A DNA stretch of 64,000 nt. Source: Piliocolobus tephrosceles. Its lineage: Eukaryota; Chordata; Mammalia; Primates; Cercopithecidae. Positions 44,870 to 56,110 of the stretch are shown one piece after another; the first letter of the stretch is position 1; every line of letters begins with the position of its first letter. The position numbers and the translations under genes are program-made. The notes beneath the pieces were generated by a model. It was given only the letters and a program-made list of their open reading frames with translations. It was not told where the DNA came from and ran no database searches. Location: NCBI RefSeq assembly GCF_002776525.5, contig NC_045438.1, forward strand, positions 151,287,777 to 151,351,776. Direction: 5' to 3'.

Positions 44870-45060
44870 TGTAAGTCCAACGGTATCATCCTCATTACTA
44901 AATTTAATGACCTTTTCTTGGTACTCGCCTTCTCTACTTCTTAAGCATTTTAATACAGTTGACTGTGCCCTTATTTGACCCAAATTACATGATACACTCC
45001 TCCTCCCTGCCTCTGGCATCTCTCTTTTTCTGACTTCTTCATCTCACTAAAATGAAGATG
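44870..45060 (+). mobile_element. L2 reverse transcriptase fragment
   Basis: GTAAGTCCAACGGTATCATC, CTCGCCTTCTCTACTTCTTA and TTTTAATACAGTTGACTGTG align with the L2 segment encoding the LLDLSAAFDTVD motif. Short and diverged. Confidence 0.55.
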
Positions 45061-45073
45061 TTGGACTGATTTG

Positions 45074-45240
45074 CAGTTCTCAGTGCTAGTTGCATGTTAG
45101 AATCACCCAGGGAGCACGTTAGAAACACTTTACTCGCAGGAATTCTAATTTCTTCAGTTTGAGGTTGAGACTGAGCATCAGTATTTTTTTTTTTTTTTTT
45201 AAACACTTTCCATGGGATTTAGTGAGTGTCCAGAATGAAG
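45074..45240. mobile_element. hAT-Charlie MER5-like element
   Basis: GCAGTTCTCAGTGCTAGTTG, TGTTAGAATCACCCAGGGAG and GAGACTGAGCATCAGTATTT are typical. A T20 run (45183-45202) lies within it. Confidence 0.7.
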
Positions 45241-45779
45241 AGCCGCGGACCTCTGCAGTGACAGCTGCTCCCTGATCTGACGCTCTCAGGCTGTATTCCT
45301 CTATAAAGAAGGCAGGTAGGAGTCACCAGAAGTCCCTGAAAAGAGCAAGGGGGTGAACAACTTTAGCAAGAAGAAAGATTCCATGCACAAAAGCCACAAA
45401 ATTCAAAGAAGACATAAGAACAACTGAGGAAGAGAAGCTCCAAACTCCTCTTCCTCAAGAGAAAGGAGGAAAGAAAAAAAAAATGTGCTGATACTGCTTA
45501 GTAAGCTTGGTAACTTCTTGGTGGGACGTAGAAGTTAGATTTTCAAACAATCACCTGGATAATTTTGGTACTCAATGAGATTTCAGAACTCGCGCTCTAG
45601 ATATTTTTTGCTTGTCTCCTGCCAAACATGAGCTTTCAGAAAGGTCACTCTAATCCACCCTGTCCTGCCCAAACTCATGTCCCTGGCTCTCCCTGCCCTC
45701 CAGGGCTGAGCTATTTGGAACAGTCTACAGAGCTTCAATCTGCCTTTAACCCACTTCATCTGCAACTCTGTCACTGGAG
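45241..45779. other. no recognised feature
   Basis: Unassigned; no supported gene. Confidence 0.5.
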
Positions 45780-45969
45780 CAGTGGTTCTTAAGCTTGAGT
45801 GTGCATCAGAATTATCCAGATGCCTTGTTACAAACAGATTTCCAGACCCCATGCCTAGAATTTTAAACTCTGAAGATTGGGGTTGGGGCCAATTATTTAA
45901 ATTTCTATCAAGCTCTTTGGTGATGCTGCTGCTGCTGGCCCACAACCACACTTTCAGAGGAACTGGACT
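45780..45969. mobile_element. hAT-Charlie MER5A-like element
   Basis: CAGTGGTTCTTAAGCTTGAG, GTGCATCAGAATTATCCAGA, CTTTGGTGATGCTGCTGCTG and CCACACTTTCAGAGGAACTG follow MER5A end to end. Confidence 0.85.
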
Positions 45970-46049
45970 AGAGGGATCGTCCCAAAACAGATCAGTGCAT
46001 TCGTCCATTGCTGAAAAACCCTTGAATGTTTCAGATTAATTCCTGCTCA

Positions 46050-46530
46050 TTGAGCCAGGTACGCAGGCTCTTGAGCTCAGCCAGCCACATCTCCTTCTAC
46101 TCCACACCTCTGGTTCAGGCACTCAGGCATCTCCCTGTCCTATCACCATACCATGTTTGTTCACACCTTCAGCCTTTGCATATACAATTCTCCCCCTGCA
46201 GTCTTTTTCTCCTATTTCTATGTTGGGCAGACTCCCACTCATCAGTCAAGAGTCTGCTGAAATGTCACTTTCTCCATGAAACCTTCACAGAACCTTTCAG
46301 CAATATAGTTTCTTTCTCCTCTCCTCTGTACATTAATTTAGAACACATTTCAATGGATTTTGATTACTTGTTTGCACATTTCTCTCCTTCCCTAATAGAT
46401 CTAATCCCTTATAAATAAAGCTAAGTTTTATTCATTGTTTTCCCTGTATTCTCTGCATCCTTAAGACCTAGCATGGTGTCCAGCACAGAATACATGCAAA
46501 AGAAACATTTATTGCATGAAAGACAGGATA
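46050..46530 (+). mobile_element. L2 3' end
   Basis: CCTTTGCATATACAATTCTC, CTGAAATGTCACTTTCTCCA, TGAAACCTTCACAGAACCTT, CCTAGCATGGTGTCCAGCAC and CATTTATTGCATGAAAGACA follow the L2 3' region. Confidence 0.82.
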
Positions 46531-46865
46531 GTCAAGAACAAGCTCTATTCTATAAGCAAGAGTTGCTTGACTTTCTCTTTAAAGCATAAAACACTTAGAG
46601 TGAAAAGGTAGAATAACTCTGTAGATGAGCCTATTCATTTAGCTGGACCTGGAAACTGATTTCAAAGCTGGACACTATGGAAAAGATGCAGGTTTCCAAA
46701 AGGAATTTCCCTAGACCACTATGCTCTCTACACAGGAATTAATGCCATTTTCCACATTCCCTACAAAACCCCACAAGCAGGGTTTAACATTTTAAATCCC
46801 ATTGGTACAAAAAAAGTTTGGCTGTGGTCTCATTATTCTGAACAAATAAACTGCAAATTATTTCA
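46531..46865. other. no recognised feature
   Basis: Unassigned. Confidence 0.5.
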
Positions 46866-46870
46866 CCTGA

Positions 46871-47225
46871 TGTATTAGTTTGTTCTCACACTGCTGTAAT
46901 AAATTGCCCGAGACTGGGTAATTTATAGACAAAGGAGGTTTGACTGACTCACAGTTCTGCATGGCTGGAGAGGCCTCAGGAAACTTACAGTCACAGTGGA
47001 AGGCATCTTCTTCACAAGGTGGCAGGAGAGATAAGAGCACGCAGGAGTGAGCAGGGGAAACTGCCTTGAGAAACCATCAAATCTCGTGAGAACTCACAAT
47101 CACAGAAACAGCATGAGGGAAAGCCTCCCATGATCCAATCACCTCCCACCAGGTTTCTCTCTCAATATCTAGGTCTTACATTTCAAGATGAGATTTGGGT
47201 GGGGACACAAGACATAACCATATCA
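46871..47225 (-). mobile_element. THE1/MST-like MaLR LTR
   Basis: A complete antisense LTR of 355 bp: TGTATTAGTTTGTTCTCACA at the left, GAGACTGGGTAATTTATAGA, GGAGAGGCCTCAGGAAACTT, AGATTTGGGTGGGGACACAA, and CATATCA at the right. An exact 5-bp duplication CCTGA flanks it (46866-46870 and 47226-47230). No internal region. Confidence 0.93.
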
Positions 47226-47230
47226 CCTGA

Positions 47231-47821
47231 CAAAAAGTAAAAAATGACTTAAACTCTTCACATTTAAAAGGTAGGACATGCTGTCATCTGGAGGATGGAG
47301 TCCCAAGGTCCTTCCTTTTTATTAAGATGAATGCAAGTATCTTAGGGCTTAAAGACATTTAAGTGGTCAAAGGATAAATTTAGCATAGTTCCAAAAAATA
47401 AATTACAGTCGTCCATTCTCAGGTATCTGAAACATTGGGTAGGCCAGGGAATACGTACATTTATAGATAATTCTGGAGGTAAGGGTGTTTTTCTGTCCTC
47501 CGCTTGGTATTTTTATAAAATATGCCATTGTGTTCAGTCTTGTAGAATTTATGCCATTAAGTGTTGTACATTCAGATAAAAGCTGGCCCAAGGAAAGGAA
47601 ATTGTTGGCAGAACATATTTTGGTAAATGATTTACAAAAGCATGAAAGCCAGTTTGTTCTGAGTTTTAAACTTCCCTTTCAATAAAACATTGACCAAGGA
47701 CTTGGAGCTCTGCCTGTGCTTGTACTTAGGAAGGGCAACACACTGTATGTCAGGAGTGAAAGGTTATGTTTGTGCGCAAGAAATATTGTGCGAGTCCACT
47801 GCTGATCCAATGCAGAGGAAT
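47231..47821. other. no recognised feature
   Basis: Unassigned. Confidence 0.5.
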
Positions 47822-48066
47822 CGTTCATGTATTCATTCACTTGACAAGTCTGTATTGAGGATCAACCGTGTGCCAGGCACCGTCCTTGGCTCTGAGGACA
47901 CAGCAGGGAACAAAATAACACAGGCTGCTGCCCACGTAGATCTTATGCTCTAGCTGGGGAAAGATAGGCAATAAACCAATGCACATCACTGTGGAGAAAA
48001 ATAAAGCTAGAAGCAGGTTACAGAATGATGGGTGAGGTGAGAATATGGTTTTAAACAGGTGGTCTA

Positions 48067-48371
48067 GGAACAGGAATGATGACTCACACCTGTAATCCCA
48101 GCACTGTGGGAGGCTGAGGCGAAAAGATTCCTTGAGGTCAAGAGTTTGAGACCAGCAGGGGCAACATAGTGAGACTCCACCTCTACAAAAAATAAAAAAG
48201 TTAGCCAGGCATGATGGCACGTGGCTGTAGTCCCAGATGCTTGGGAGACTGAGGCAGGAGGATCACTTGAACTCAGGAGTTCAGCGTTACAGTGAACTAT
48301 GATGGTGCCTCTGCACTCCAACCTGAGTGAAAGAGGGAAGACCCTGTCTAAAATAAAATAATAAAATAAAA
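48067..48371 (+). mobile_element. AluJ inside L2
   Basis: A diverged Alu (GGAATGATGACTCACACCTG; GAGGATCACTTGAACTCAGG) ending in an AAAATAAAAT tail. Confidence 0.9.
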
Positions 48372-48372
48372 T

Positions 48373-48705
48373 GGCCAGGCGCAATGGCTCATGCCTGTAA
48401 TCCCAGCACTTTGGGGGGGCCGAGGCAGGTGGATCTCGAGGTCAGGAGTTCGAGACCAGCCTGGCCAACATGGTGAAACCCCATCCCTACTAAAAATACA
48501 AAAACATTAGCCGGGCATGGGGGCACGTGACTGTAATCCCAACTACTCGGGAGGCTGAGGCAGGAGAATCACTTGAACCTGGGAGGCGGAGGTTGCAGTG
48601 AGCCAAGATAGTGCTACTATACTCCAGCCTGGGTGACAGAGCAAGACTCCGTCTCAGAAAATAAAATAAAATAAAAATAAATAAAGTAAAATAAAATAAA
48701 ATGAA
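48373..48705 (+). mobile_element. AluS inside L2, tandem to AluJ
   Basis: GGCCAGGCGCAATGGCTCAT to CTCCGTCTCAG plus a long AAAATAAAAT tail. It was inserted directly into the tail of the preceding AluJ, head-to-tail. Confidence 0.93.
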
Positions 48706-49358
48706 ACAATACTTGAATGAGCCGGGTGATCAGAGAAGAGCTCATTGGACTGAAAGAGGTGGAAGAATGACCCAGGCAGCCACTGGGGCAGAGCAGATTA
48801 GAGGGACGAAAGCTCTGAGGTGGGACCCACGCCTGCCATGTTTGAGGAACAGAGGGGGCTGGTGTGCTGGAGTGAGTGAGTCGGGGGAAGAGTAGTTGAA
48901 GATAAAGGCCAGAACCCGAGGCCGTTGTTATGATTCTGGCTCTTACTTGGTGTGAGATGGGAGACCTTTGTGATATTGATCAGACGAGTGATTAGATTGA
49001 CATCATGTTATAACAGGATCTCCCTGGCTACTGTTTCCGGAGTAGACAGAAAAGAGACAAGGGCAGAGCCAGAAGATGAACTAGAAGGCTATTTCAATAA
49101 TCCAGTGAGAGACGGATGTGGTTTGGACAAGATTTTAGTGCTTAGGTAGTGAGAAGTGGTTGGACTCTGATGTGTTTTGAAAGAAGGGCTGGCAGGATCT
49201 GTTAAGAGACTGGGTAGAAGGTATGAGAGAAAGAAAGTCAAAGATGGCTTTAAGGTTTCTGGCCTGAACTATGGAGAGGACACAGTTGGCATTCATGGAG
49301 ATGGAAAAGGCTCTACGAGAAGCAGAGAGAGCTCCTTCTGGGACATAATGAGTTGGGA

Positions 49359-49738
49359 TGCCGTGGAATACTACTCAGCCATAAAAAAGAGCAAAGTAAT
49401 GTGTTTTGTAGCAACTTGGATGGAGCTGGAGGGCATTGTTCTAAGTGAAATAACTCAGGAGTGGAAAATCAAATACCACAACCACATGTTCTCACTTTTA
49501 AGCAGGAGCTAACCTATGGGTATGCAAAGGCATACAGAATGGTATGGTGGACTTTGAAGACTCAGAAGCAGGAAGACGGGAGGGGGGTAAGGGATGAAAA
49601 ATGACATATTGGGTACAATGTACACTGGTGATAGAAAATGTCAGATTTCACCAGTATACAATTCATCTATGTAACAAAAAACCACTTGTACTGCTAAAGC
49701 TATTGAAATAAACTGTGTGTGTGTGTGTAATTTTAAAA
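49359..49738 (+). mobile_element. L1 3' end inside L2
   Basis: GTGGAATACTACTCAGCCAT, GCAACTTGGATGGAGCTGGA, CCACATGTTCTCACTTTTAA and ACTGCTAAAGCTATTGAAAT mark the ORF2 end and 3' UTR of a primate-age L1, closing in a (GT)n tract. A 12-bp duplication AATGAGTTGGGA/AATGAGTTTGGA flanks it. Confidence 0.9.
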
Positions 49739-50338
49739 AATGAGTTTGGAGACTGATGATACATCCAAGTGGAGCCTGGACTTAGGGGAAGATGTTTTCA
49801 TTGGATGTAAAATTTGGGGGTTATCTGCATATAAATGGTGTTTTATCCGTCAGACTGAATGTGACCATGGAAGATGAATATGTAGTTAGAAAAGAGACGA
49901 CGTCCAAAGGAAAACGCCCTACACTCTCCAATGTGTAGAGATCGGGGTAATGAGGAGGAGCTGGCAAGGGAAACAGAAGGAGCAGCCAGTGAGGCAAGAG
50001 GAAGCCCAGGAGACAGTGGCGTTCTGGAGGGCAGGTGAAGGGAGTGTGTGAGGAGGAGGGAAAGATCAGCCATGTCAAATCCTGCAACTGATCAAGTACA
50101 ATAAGACTTGAGAGTTGTCCAATAGAGTCAGTGACCTTAACAGGAACAGCTTCAGTGGAATGGTGGGGGTGGTGCTACTACTAGATTGGGTTAAAAGGAG
50201 AATAAGCAAGAGGAAAAAAAATGGGTATAGACAACTTTTTTCTTCCTTTTACTTGACTGTAAGAGGAAGAAAAGAAATGGGTTGGGGGATGGTTCTTGGA
50301 GTGGGAAGTGTGGATAAGAAGAAAACCAGGTGTTAAGA

Positions 50339-51393
50339 TGTGGTGGGAAGTCAGGGACCCTGAACGGAGGGACCGGCTGAAGCTGCGGCAGAAGAACATA
50401 AATTGTGAAGATTTCGTGGACATTTATTAATTCCCCAAATTAATACTTTCATAATTTTTTACACCCGACTTTACTGTAATCTCTGAACATAAATTGTGAA
50501 GATTTCATGGACACTTATCACTTCTGCAATCAATACCCTTGTGTTTTCCTATGCCTGTCTTTACTTTAATCTCTTAATCCCGTCATCTTCTTTGTAAACT
50601 GAGGAGGATGAATGTCGCCTCAGGACCCTGTGATTGTATCAACTGCACAAATTGTTTGTAGAGCATGTGTGTTTGAACAATATGAAATCTGGGCATCTTA
50701 AAAAAAGAACAGGATAACAGCGATGTTCAGGGAACAAGAGGTAACTTTGAACTGGCCACTGGTGAGCTGGACGGAACAGAGCTATATTTCTCCACTTTCA
50801 TAAGCAAATAGGAGAAATATTGCTGAATTCCTTTCCTCAGCAAGGAACATCCCTGAGAAAGAGAATGAGCCCTGAAGGTAGGCCTATAGACGGCCCCTTT
50901 TAAGGCATCCCTTCTTTTATGGTTGAAGCCGAAGGGATGAACTAAGCCCCAGTCTCCTATAGCACTCCCAGGCTTATTACGTGGAGGAAAATTCCCGCCT
51001 AATAAATTATGGTCAGACAGGTTATCTGCTCTCAAACCCTGTTTCCTGATAAGATGTTATCAATGACAATGTGTGTCGAAACTTCATTAGCAATTTTAAT
51101 TCCACCTCATCCGGTGGTCCTGTGATCTCGCCCTGCCTCCATTTGCTTTGTGATATTTTATTACCTTGTGAAGTATGTGATTTCTCTGACCCACACCCTA
51201 TTCGTGCACCCCCTCCCCTTTTGAAAATCGCTAATAAAAACTTGCTGGTTTTATGGCTCGGGGAACATCACGGATCCTGCTGACATGTGATGTCTCCCCA
51301 GGACACCCAGCTTTAAATTTCTCTCTCTTATGCTCCTTCCCTTTCTTTCTCAACCCAGTCCACGTTAAACATCGGGAGCGGGTTCTCCTGATA
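50339..51393 (+). mobile_element. solo ERVK-class LTR (MER11-like) inside L2
   Basis: A complete LTR of 1055 bp, TGTGGTGGGAAGTCAGGGAC to GGGTTCTCCTGATA, with the AATAAA of CTAATAAAAACTTGCTGG at 51233-51238 and typical MER11/HML-8-type blocks (GGGACCGGCTGAAG, ATGACAATGTGTGTCG-type). The 6-bp duplication TTAAGA/TTAAGG (50333-50338 and 51394-51399) flanks it. There is no internal retroviral sequence, so it is a recombined solo LTR. Confidence 0.9.
50397..50575 (+). repeat. about 90-bp tandem duplication within the LTR
   Basis: ACATAAATTGTGAAGATTTC starts two adjacent units at about 50397 and 50487, each followed by GTGGACATTTAT/ATGGACACTTAT and closing with a 'ctttactgtaatctc/ctttactttaatctc' block. 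Confidence 0.88.
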
Positions 51394-51830
51394 TTAAGGG
51401 GCCTCCAGGTACTTACAAAGAAAGAAGAGCACAGTTACATGGAGCTGGGAAAGGTTCTATAGAGGAGATGTTGATAACATGGGAGACGTGTAGGACGGAC
51501 ATCCTTGAGTAGCTGAGATGGGATGGGCTTTAGCTGGAGGCATGGATAGGTCGTCCACATCCCAGAAGGCAGGTGCGGATTCCTGGCCTCATTAAGAGCT
51601 CCCCCTGGATGTTAGTAACCGTGAATTTACTGTGAGATCCGTTGTACAGGGCGGCACTTTAGAGATCACTAGAGAAGTCAAGAAACTCAGAGAGAAGGAC
51701 TTGGGAAGCATTACCCACATGGGTATCAACATCACCAAAAATTAGGACAAGAGATGTGTTGGAGAATGTAACAGTGATCCAGGAGCTAAAATATTGCGTA
51801 GATAGACTAAGCAAAGTTTTGATCATTATG

Positions 51831-52389
51831 CAATCAAATAGAAAGACTCAAAGTGCCATAAACCTCCACAAATTTTGAGTCTATTCGCTATCAAGACGCT
51901 TACTGATTTCTATTCACTATCCTTTGGTGCCACCTGCTGGACACAGACCAAAGCAAAACTGTAAGATGGATGAAGCCTCTTGAAAAATCTTGCTCCTCGT
52001 TTTAATAACTTTCATGGCAGGTGGGGAAAAATAGTTCCCAGTGAACTGTGATTAATTAGAAAACTCACCGTAGAATTTATCAGAGGTAATCAATTTTACA
52101 AAAAAAAAAAAAGAATCAAAGGGGATGAAAGAAAAGGAAGCAGGAATGAGATGACAGAATTGTCTATTCTGTCATCTATCTTTTGGGAAATATACTGTCA
52201 ATTTTGTTATTTTTTCACACGTACATATGTTTTTCCCCTCCCACCTTAAACATTATTTGTGTTATGCACACCCTACCACTGTGTCTTGTATACAGGGCAG
52301 GATGAAGAGTAAATGCAGTGTATTTACCAAAGATTGGAGCAACTAAGAATAAAGACAGTTTCACAGCAATGGGAATATTACTTCACACT
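51831..52389. other. no recognised feature
   Basis: Unassigned; an A12 run lies near 52101. Confidence 0.5.
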
Positions 52390-52665
52390 ACTAACCGTAC
52401 ACTTACAAATGCTAAGATGATAAATTTTATGTGTTTTTAAAGCACAATAAAATATAAAAAATAATTTTAAAAGGGCAACACGAATGATCCTTGTGGTGAT
52501 GGAAATGTTCTATCTCTGGACTGAGTCAAGGTCCATATCCTTATGATTTTTGTTTAAACGGTTTTGCAAATGTTACCACTGGGGGAAACTGGGTAAACGA
52601 AATACGAGATCTCTCTTTTTTATTTCTTATGATTGCAAAATCAAGTTTACGGAAAGGAATACGGA
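52390..52665 (+). mobile_element. L1M 3' UTR pieces
   Basis: GATGATAAATTTTATGTGTT resembles one L1M 3' end. ATGATCCTTGTGGTGATGGA, AATGTTACCACTGGGGGAAA and ACGAGATCTCTCTTTTTTAT match a second L1M-type 3' UTR immediately after. Confidence 0.7.
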
Positions 52666-53009
52666 TATAATACGATATCATTTGATATTAAAAACAAGCG
52701 GATCAAAGACTGGAAGCGTGAATAAATAATACTGGTGGAATTGAAAGGACGATCTAAAGCTCATCAGTATAGCTTTCTCAAATTCAGCAAAGTTGAAAAC
52801 AAATTATTTGAATCCCTTGGAAATTAAGAGTTGGCAAGAGCAATACCAGGAGACTCTCAGACCCGAATCTAGCAGCTTTGGAGAAGGATGGGCTGCATAC
52901 TTTTAATTGTCTGGTAGAAAATTCCTGCGATATCTTTCTTATAAGAAATGATCATCACGAAGAAAACCATATACCAGTTATGCAAAATTCAAAATAAGAG
53001 GTTAGCAGC
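52666..53009. other. no recognised feature
   Basis: Unassigned. Confidence 0.5.
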
Positions 53010-53143
53010 TTGGCGTGGTGGCTCACGCCTGTAATCCCAGCACTTTTGGAGGCCGAGGTGGGCAGATCACCTGAGGTCAGGAGTTCAACACCAGCCTGGC
53101 CAGCATGATGGAACCCCATCTCTACTAAAAATACAAAACTTAG
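53010..53143 (+). mobile_element. AluS left part
   Basis: GCTTGGCGTGGTGGCTCACG to AAAAATACAAAACTTAG, cut at the middle linker by the AluYR insertion. Its right arm is not seen on the far side, so it may lie in or have been lost at the gap. Confidence 0.9.
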
Positions 53144-53453
53144 GGCCGGGTGCGGTGGCTCAAGCCTGTAATCCAGCACTTTGGGAGGCCAAGACGGGCA
53201 GATCACGAGGTCAGGAGATCGAGACCATCCTGGTTAACACGGTGAAACCCCGTCTCTACTAAAAAATACAAAAAACTAGCCGGGCGAGGTGGCGGGCGCC
53301 TTTAGTCCCAGCTACTCGGGAGGCTGAGGCAGGAGAATGGCATGAACCCGGGAGGCGGAGCTTGTAGTGAGCTGAGATCCGGCCACTGCACTCCAGCCTG
53401 GGCCACAGAGCGAGACTCCGTCTCAAAAAAAAAAAAAAAAAAAAAAAAAAAAA
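53144..53453 (+). mobile_element. AluYR (Old World monkey type)
   Basis: Diagnostic changes: GTGGCTCAAGCCTGTAAT, GAGGCCAAGACGGGCAGATC, AAAAAACTAGCCGGGCGAGG and GAGATCCGGCCACTGCACTC. These are known from cercopithecid AluY lineages (AluYRa and relatives). Its poly(A) runs into the assembly gap. Confidence 0.9.
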
Positions 53454-53553
53454 NNNNNNNNNNNNNNNNNNNNNNNNNNNNNNNNNNNNNNNNNNNNNNN
53501 NNNNNNNNNNNNNNNNNNNNNNNNNNNNNNNNNNNNNNNNNNNNNNNNNNNNN
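53454..53553. other. assembly gap (100 N)
   Basis: Exactly 100 N, the conventional placeholder for unknown length, set inside poly(A) on both sides. Confidence 0.99.
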
Positions 53554-53569
53554 AAAAAAAAAAAAAAAA

Positions 53570-53686
53570 GCCGATGCAGGGGCTAACACCTGTAATCCCA
53601 GCACTTTGGGAAGCTGAGGCAGGTGGATGTCCTGAGGTTGGGAGTTTGAGACCAGCCTGACCAATATGGAGAAACCCCATCTCAAC
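53570..53686 (+). mobile_element. Alu left arm
   Basis: GCCGATGCAGGGGCTAACAC to GAAACCCCATCTC: one arm, ending in a (CA)n tract. Confidence 0.85.
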
Positions 53687-53718
53687 ACACACACACACAC
53701 ACACACACACCCACACAC
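53685..53718. repeat. (CA)n microsatellite
   Basis: About 15 CA units with one CC interruption at the end of the Alu arm. Confidence 0.95.
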
Positions 53719-55139
53719 AAAGATGTTAGCAAAGTGAATCCAGGATGGTGATTGTGGTTTACATTGGTGCTTGCCTATTCATCATTCCTTTGCCTTTCTC
53801 CCTTCTAAGTGGAAGTCAGTTTGATTTCAGAATCCACCTCTTACCTGCTTTCTTTAGGGAAAGTCATCCAATCCCTCACTCCAAAGGGAGATTTGATTGG
53901 CCTGTGGATAATTTCCACTCCCTAGATAGTGACTGGTTTAGAAATTGGCATGGACGCAATCTGGGCATAAGGAACGCAAGGAGCCACTTTCATAGTCCCT
54001 TAGGAAATGTCCTTTTTGCTTTGATGGGAAAGCTTCCTGAAATGACCCTCTTCTGCTAGAAGGGAGGAACCATATAGCTCCAGCTGCTACTGAAAGTCAT
54101 CCTATGACCACAAGGAATTTGTACCTTAGGACAAAGCTGATGTTGAGGTCAGAGGAGCCTGTTAAGCCCTGGATCACCCAATCATGAACCTGCCTTACTT
54201 TCTGTGTTCTAGTTAAATACGTTGATATATTTATTTCTTGTTTCAATTGATATGAGTTGGGCTTTTCATTATTTTTGGGTGAAAGCATCCTGAGTGATAA
54301 AATGACTTGGTTGGGGGTTTATTCCAGGAGTGGCAGTATTGTTCTGTATCAGTAAAAATGCTGATATAATTCATTCTATCAATGGGTTGGAGGAAAAAAG
54401 CAACATGTTCATTCAGATATGGAAAAACTCAAGATAATTCATAGGTTACAGGTTCTCTGTTATTAAACAATGAATAGAAGAGTATTTTAAAGTCCTCTCA
54501 GAGAAAGCAGAAGCATTTGGGGGATGTAGCCATGTGAATGTGGCCCTCTCTTCTCCTTTACTCCCAAGTCCAATCCATATGGATTTACTGAGCCAAAAAG
54601 CTGCTTAAGTCTACAGAAAGTGGGATGAAAGCACCGTCCTAGGTTTAATTGAACCAGCATAGGGCTTTCTCTCCCAGGGGTTATATGATTGCCTGGAGAC
54701 GAATTTCAGGGAGCTCAGGACTGACAGTGGTGGATATTGGGAAGAATGTAGTATTCAGAAATAACAGGAGCCCCTGGGGAAAATAACCACATGCCCTGAC
54801 AAATGGGCCTGGTTACTGGGCTTCTAGGAAGGCAAAAAGCAGCTAAATGGGTCAGCTAAGGCCTCTCTGCCCTTGAGATGGGTAAAGCACATGGAGACAG
54901 GGGTCAGGGAGACTTCCTCCACATACATCAGCAGGGATTGGCAGCCTGACTTCTTCCACATGTTAACTCTCTGGGATGGAGACTGATTAAGCACCCTCCT
55001 CCTGGGGTATTTAAATAATCCTATCCGGATCCTCTACCCAAACATCCAACAGCAACAACAAATCCCACCTAATGACATTCAGCAGTCAAAGGCAGGATGA
55101 TGAGTTATAACCAACAGAATATACAATCAATAGAATGAA
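53719..55139. other. unassigned; possible old MER remnant near 54100-54300
   Basis: No supported gene. AGTTGGGCTTTTCATTATTT and GTGAAAGCATCCTGAGTGAT near 54255-54298 look like the end of an old mammalian repeat. The rest is unassigned. Confidence 0.4.
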
Positions 55140-56110
55140 GCTGCTGGAGGAGACAGACAACAATTTAGTGAGGAAAAAAAAAAAAAAGATCAAATAAGGA
55201 GGGTCACTGGCAGCACAGAAAAGAATTTCTGAAGTTAAAAAGCATAATTTTCCAATTAAGCAATGTCAATAAGTCATTCCAATTAAGCAATGTCAATAAG
55301 TAGAAGAGAAATGTACTGTCAAGACACAACTTAGTTGCCAGGAAGAGCAAGTCCAAAAAATATCCCAATGATGTGAGGGGAAAAAAAGTATATCAAGAGA
55401 GATGATGAAACTTGGAGAATAGGCCTGAAAGTCTAATTCTATAATAAAGCATTCAAAGGAAAAGAGGCAGTCCTTTAAAAAATAATAAAAGAAAAGTTGA
55501 ATCAATATCGGTGGCCTGTAGACAGAAATAGCATACGGATTTCCAGGCCATATTGATAAGAAAAGACTCATATCCAGGCAAATCCCAATAGAATTCCTAA
55601 ATTCAAAAAATAAAGTGAAAATCATAATATCTTAAGGCAAAAAGAACAAATCACTTCTCAAAGAAAAAGATTCTGACTGGCATTGTTACATTCCATCACA
55701 TGCAAAGATAGAAGCTAGTAGAATTGAATCTGCAGACTTCTGAGAGATAAGAACTGAAAGCCACAATTCTATACCCAGCCAAGATATCATATCTCATGTA
55801 GTAATGAAAGAAATTTGAGAGTATATAAGAATTCAGAGATTATAAACCTAAGTGTTCCCAAATGAGGGATTTTCTTGAGCAAATACTCTAACCAAACTAC
55901 AAGCAAATCCAAGCAGACATTATGATAGCGTAAGAAGATGAGAAGAAATGAGCATGAGCAATGAAACTTGAGATACTTATATTCATCATCTATTCATATC
56001 TATCTATCTACCTAAATGACTAAAGGTAGACTGTCAATGAATCTGTAATATAGGTGCAAATATAGACTCTAGAAATAAAAGGGCATACTTTATGGGTAAT
56101 TTAACAATAT
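55140..56110 (+). mobile_element. L1M/HAL1-like fragment
   Basis: GCTAGTAGAATTGAATCTGC, ACAATTCTATACCCAGCCAA and GAAAGAAATTTGAGAGTATA match the region around and after ORF1 of HAL1/L1M elements ('agaattctatacccagccaaactatc'). AT-rich, no open frame. Confidence 0.6.
55251..55301 (+). repeat. 24-bp direct repeat, 27-bp period
   Basis: TCCAATTAAGCAATGTCAAT AAGT occurs exactly at 55251-55274 and 55278-55301, separated by CAT. Confidence 0.95.

Larger units (their letters stand above)
47822..51830 (-). mobile_element. L2 LINE, long antisense copy, four times interrupted
   Basis: Antisense L2 from its 3' tail (CATTCACTTGACAAGTCTGT, CCGTGTGCCAGGCACCGTCC) through GATGTGGTTTGGACAAG-type blocks and the reverse transcriptase. 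Near 49830 the reverse complement reads CATTTATATGCAGATAACCC, a YADD box decayed to YADN. It resumes after each insertion (48706, 49747, 51394). The last part after 51560 is less certain. Frames are broken everywhere. Confidence 0.82.

Noticed and set aside
45583..46008. 141-codon minus-strand frame
   Set aside because: It overlaps a MER5A-like element; no recognised protein, no splice or start support.
53302..53718. Open frames of up to 138 codons across the N gap
   Set aside because: They include unknown bases, poly(A)/poly(T) and Alu sequence.
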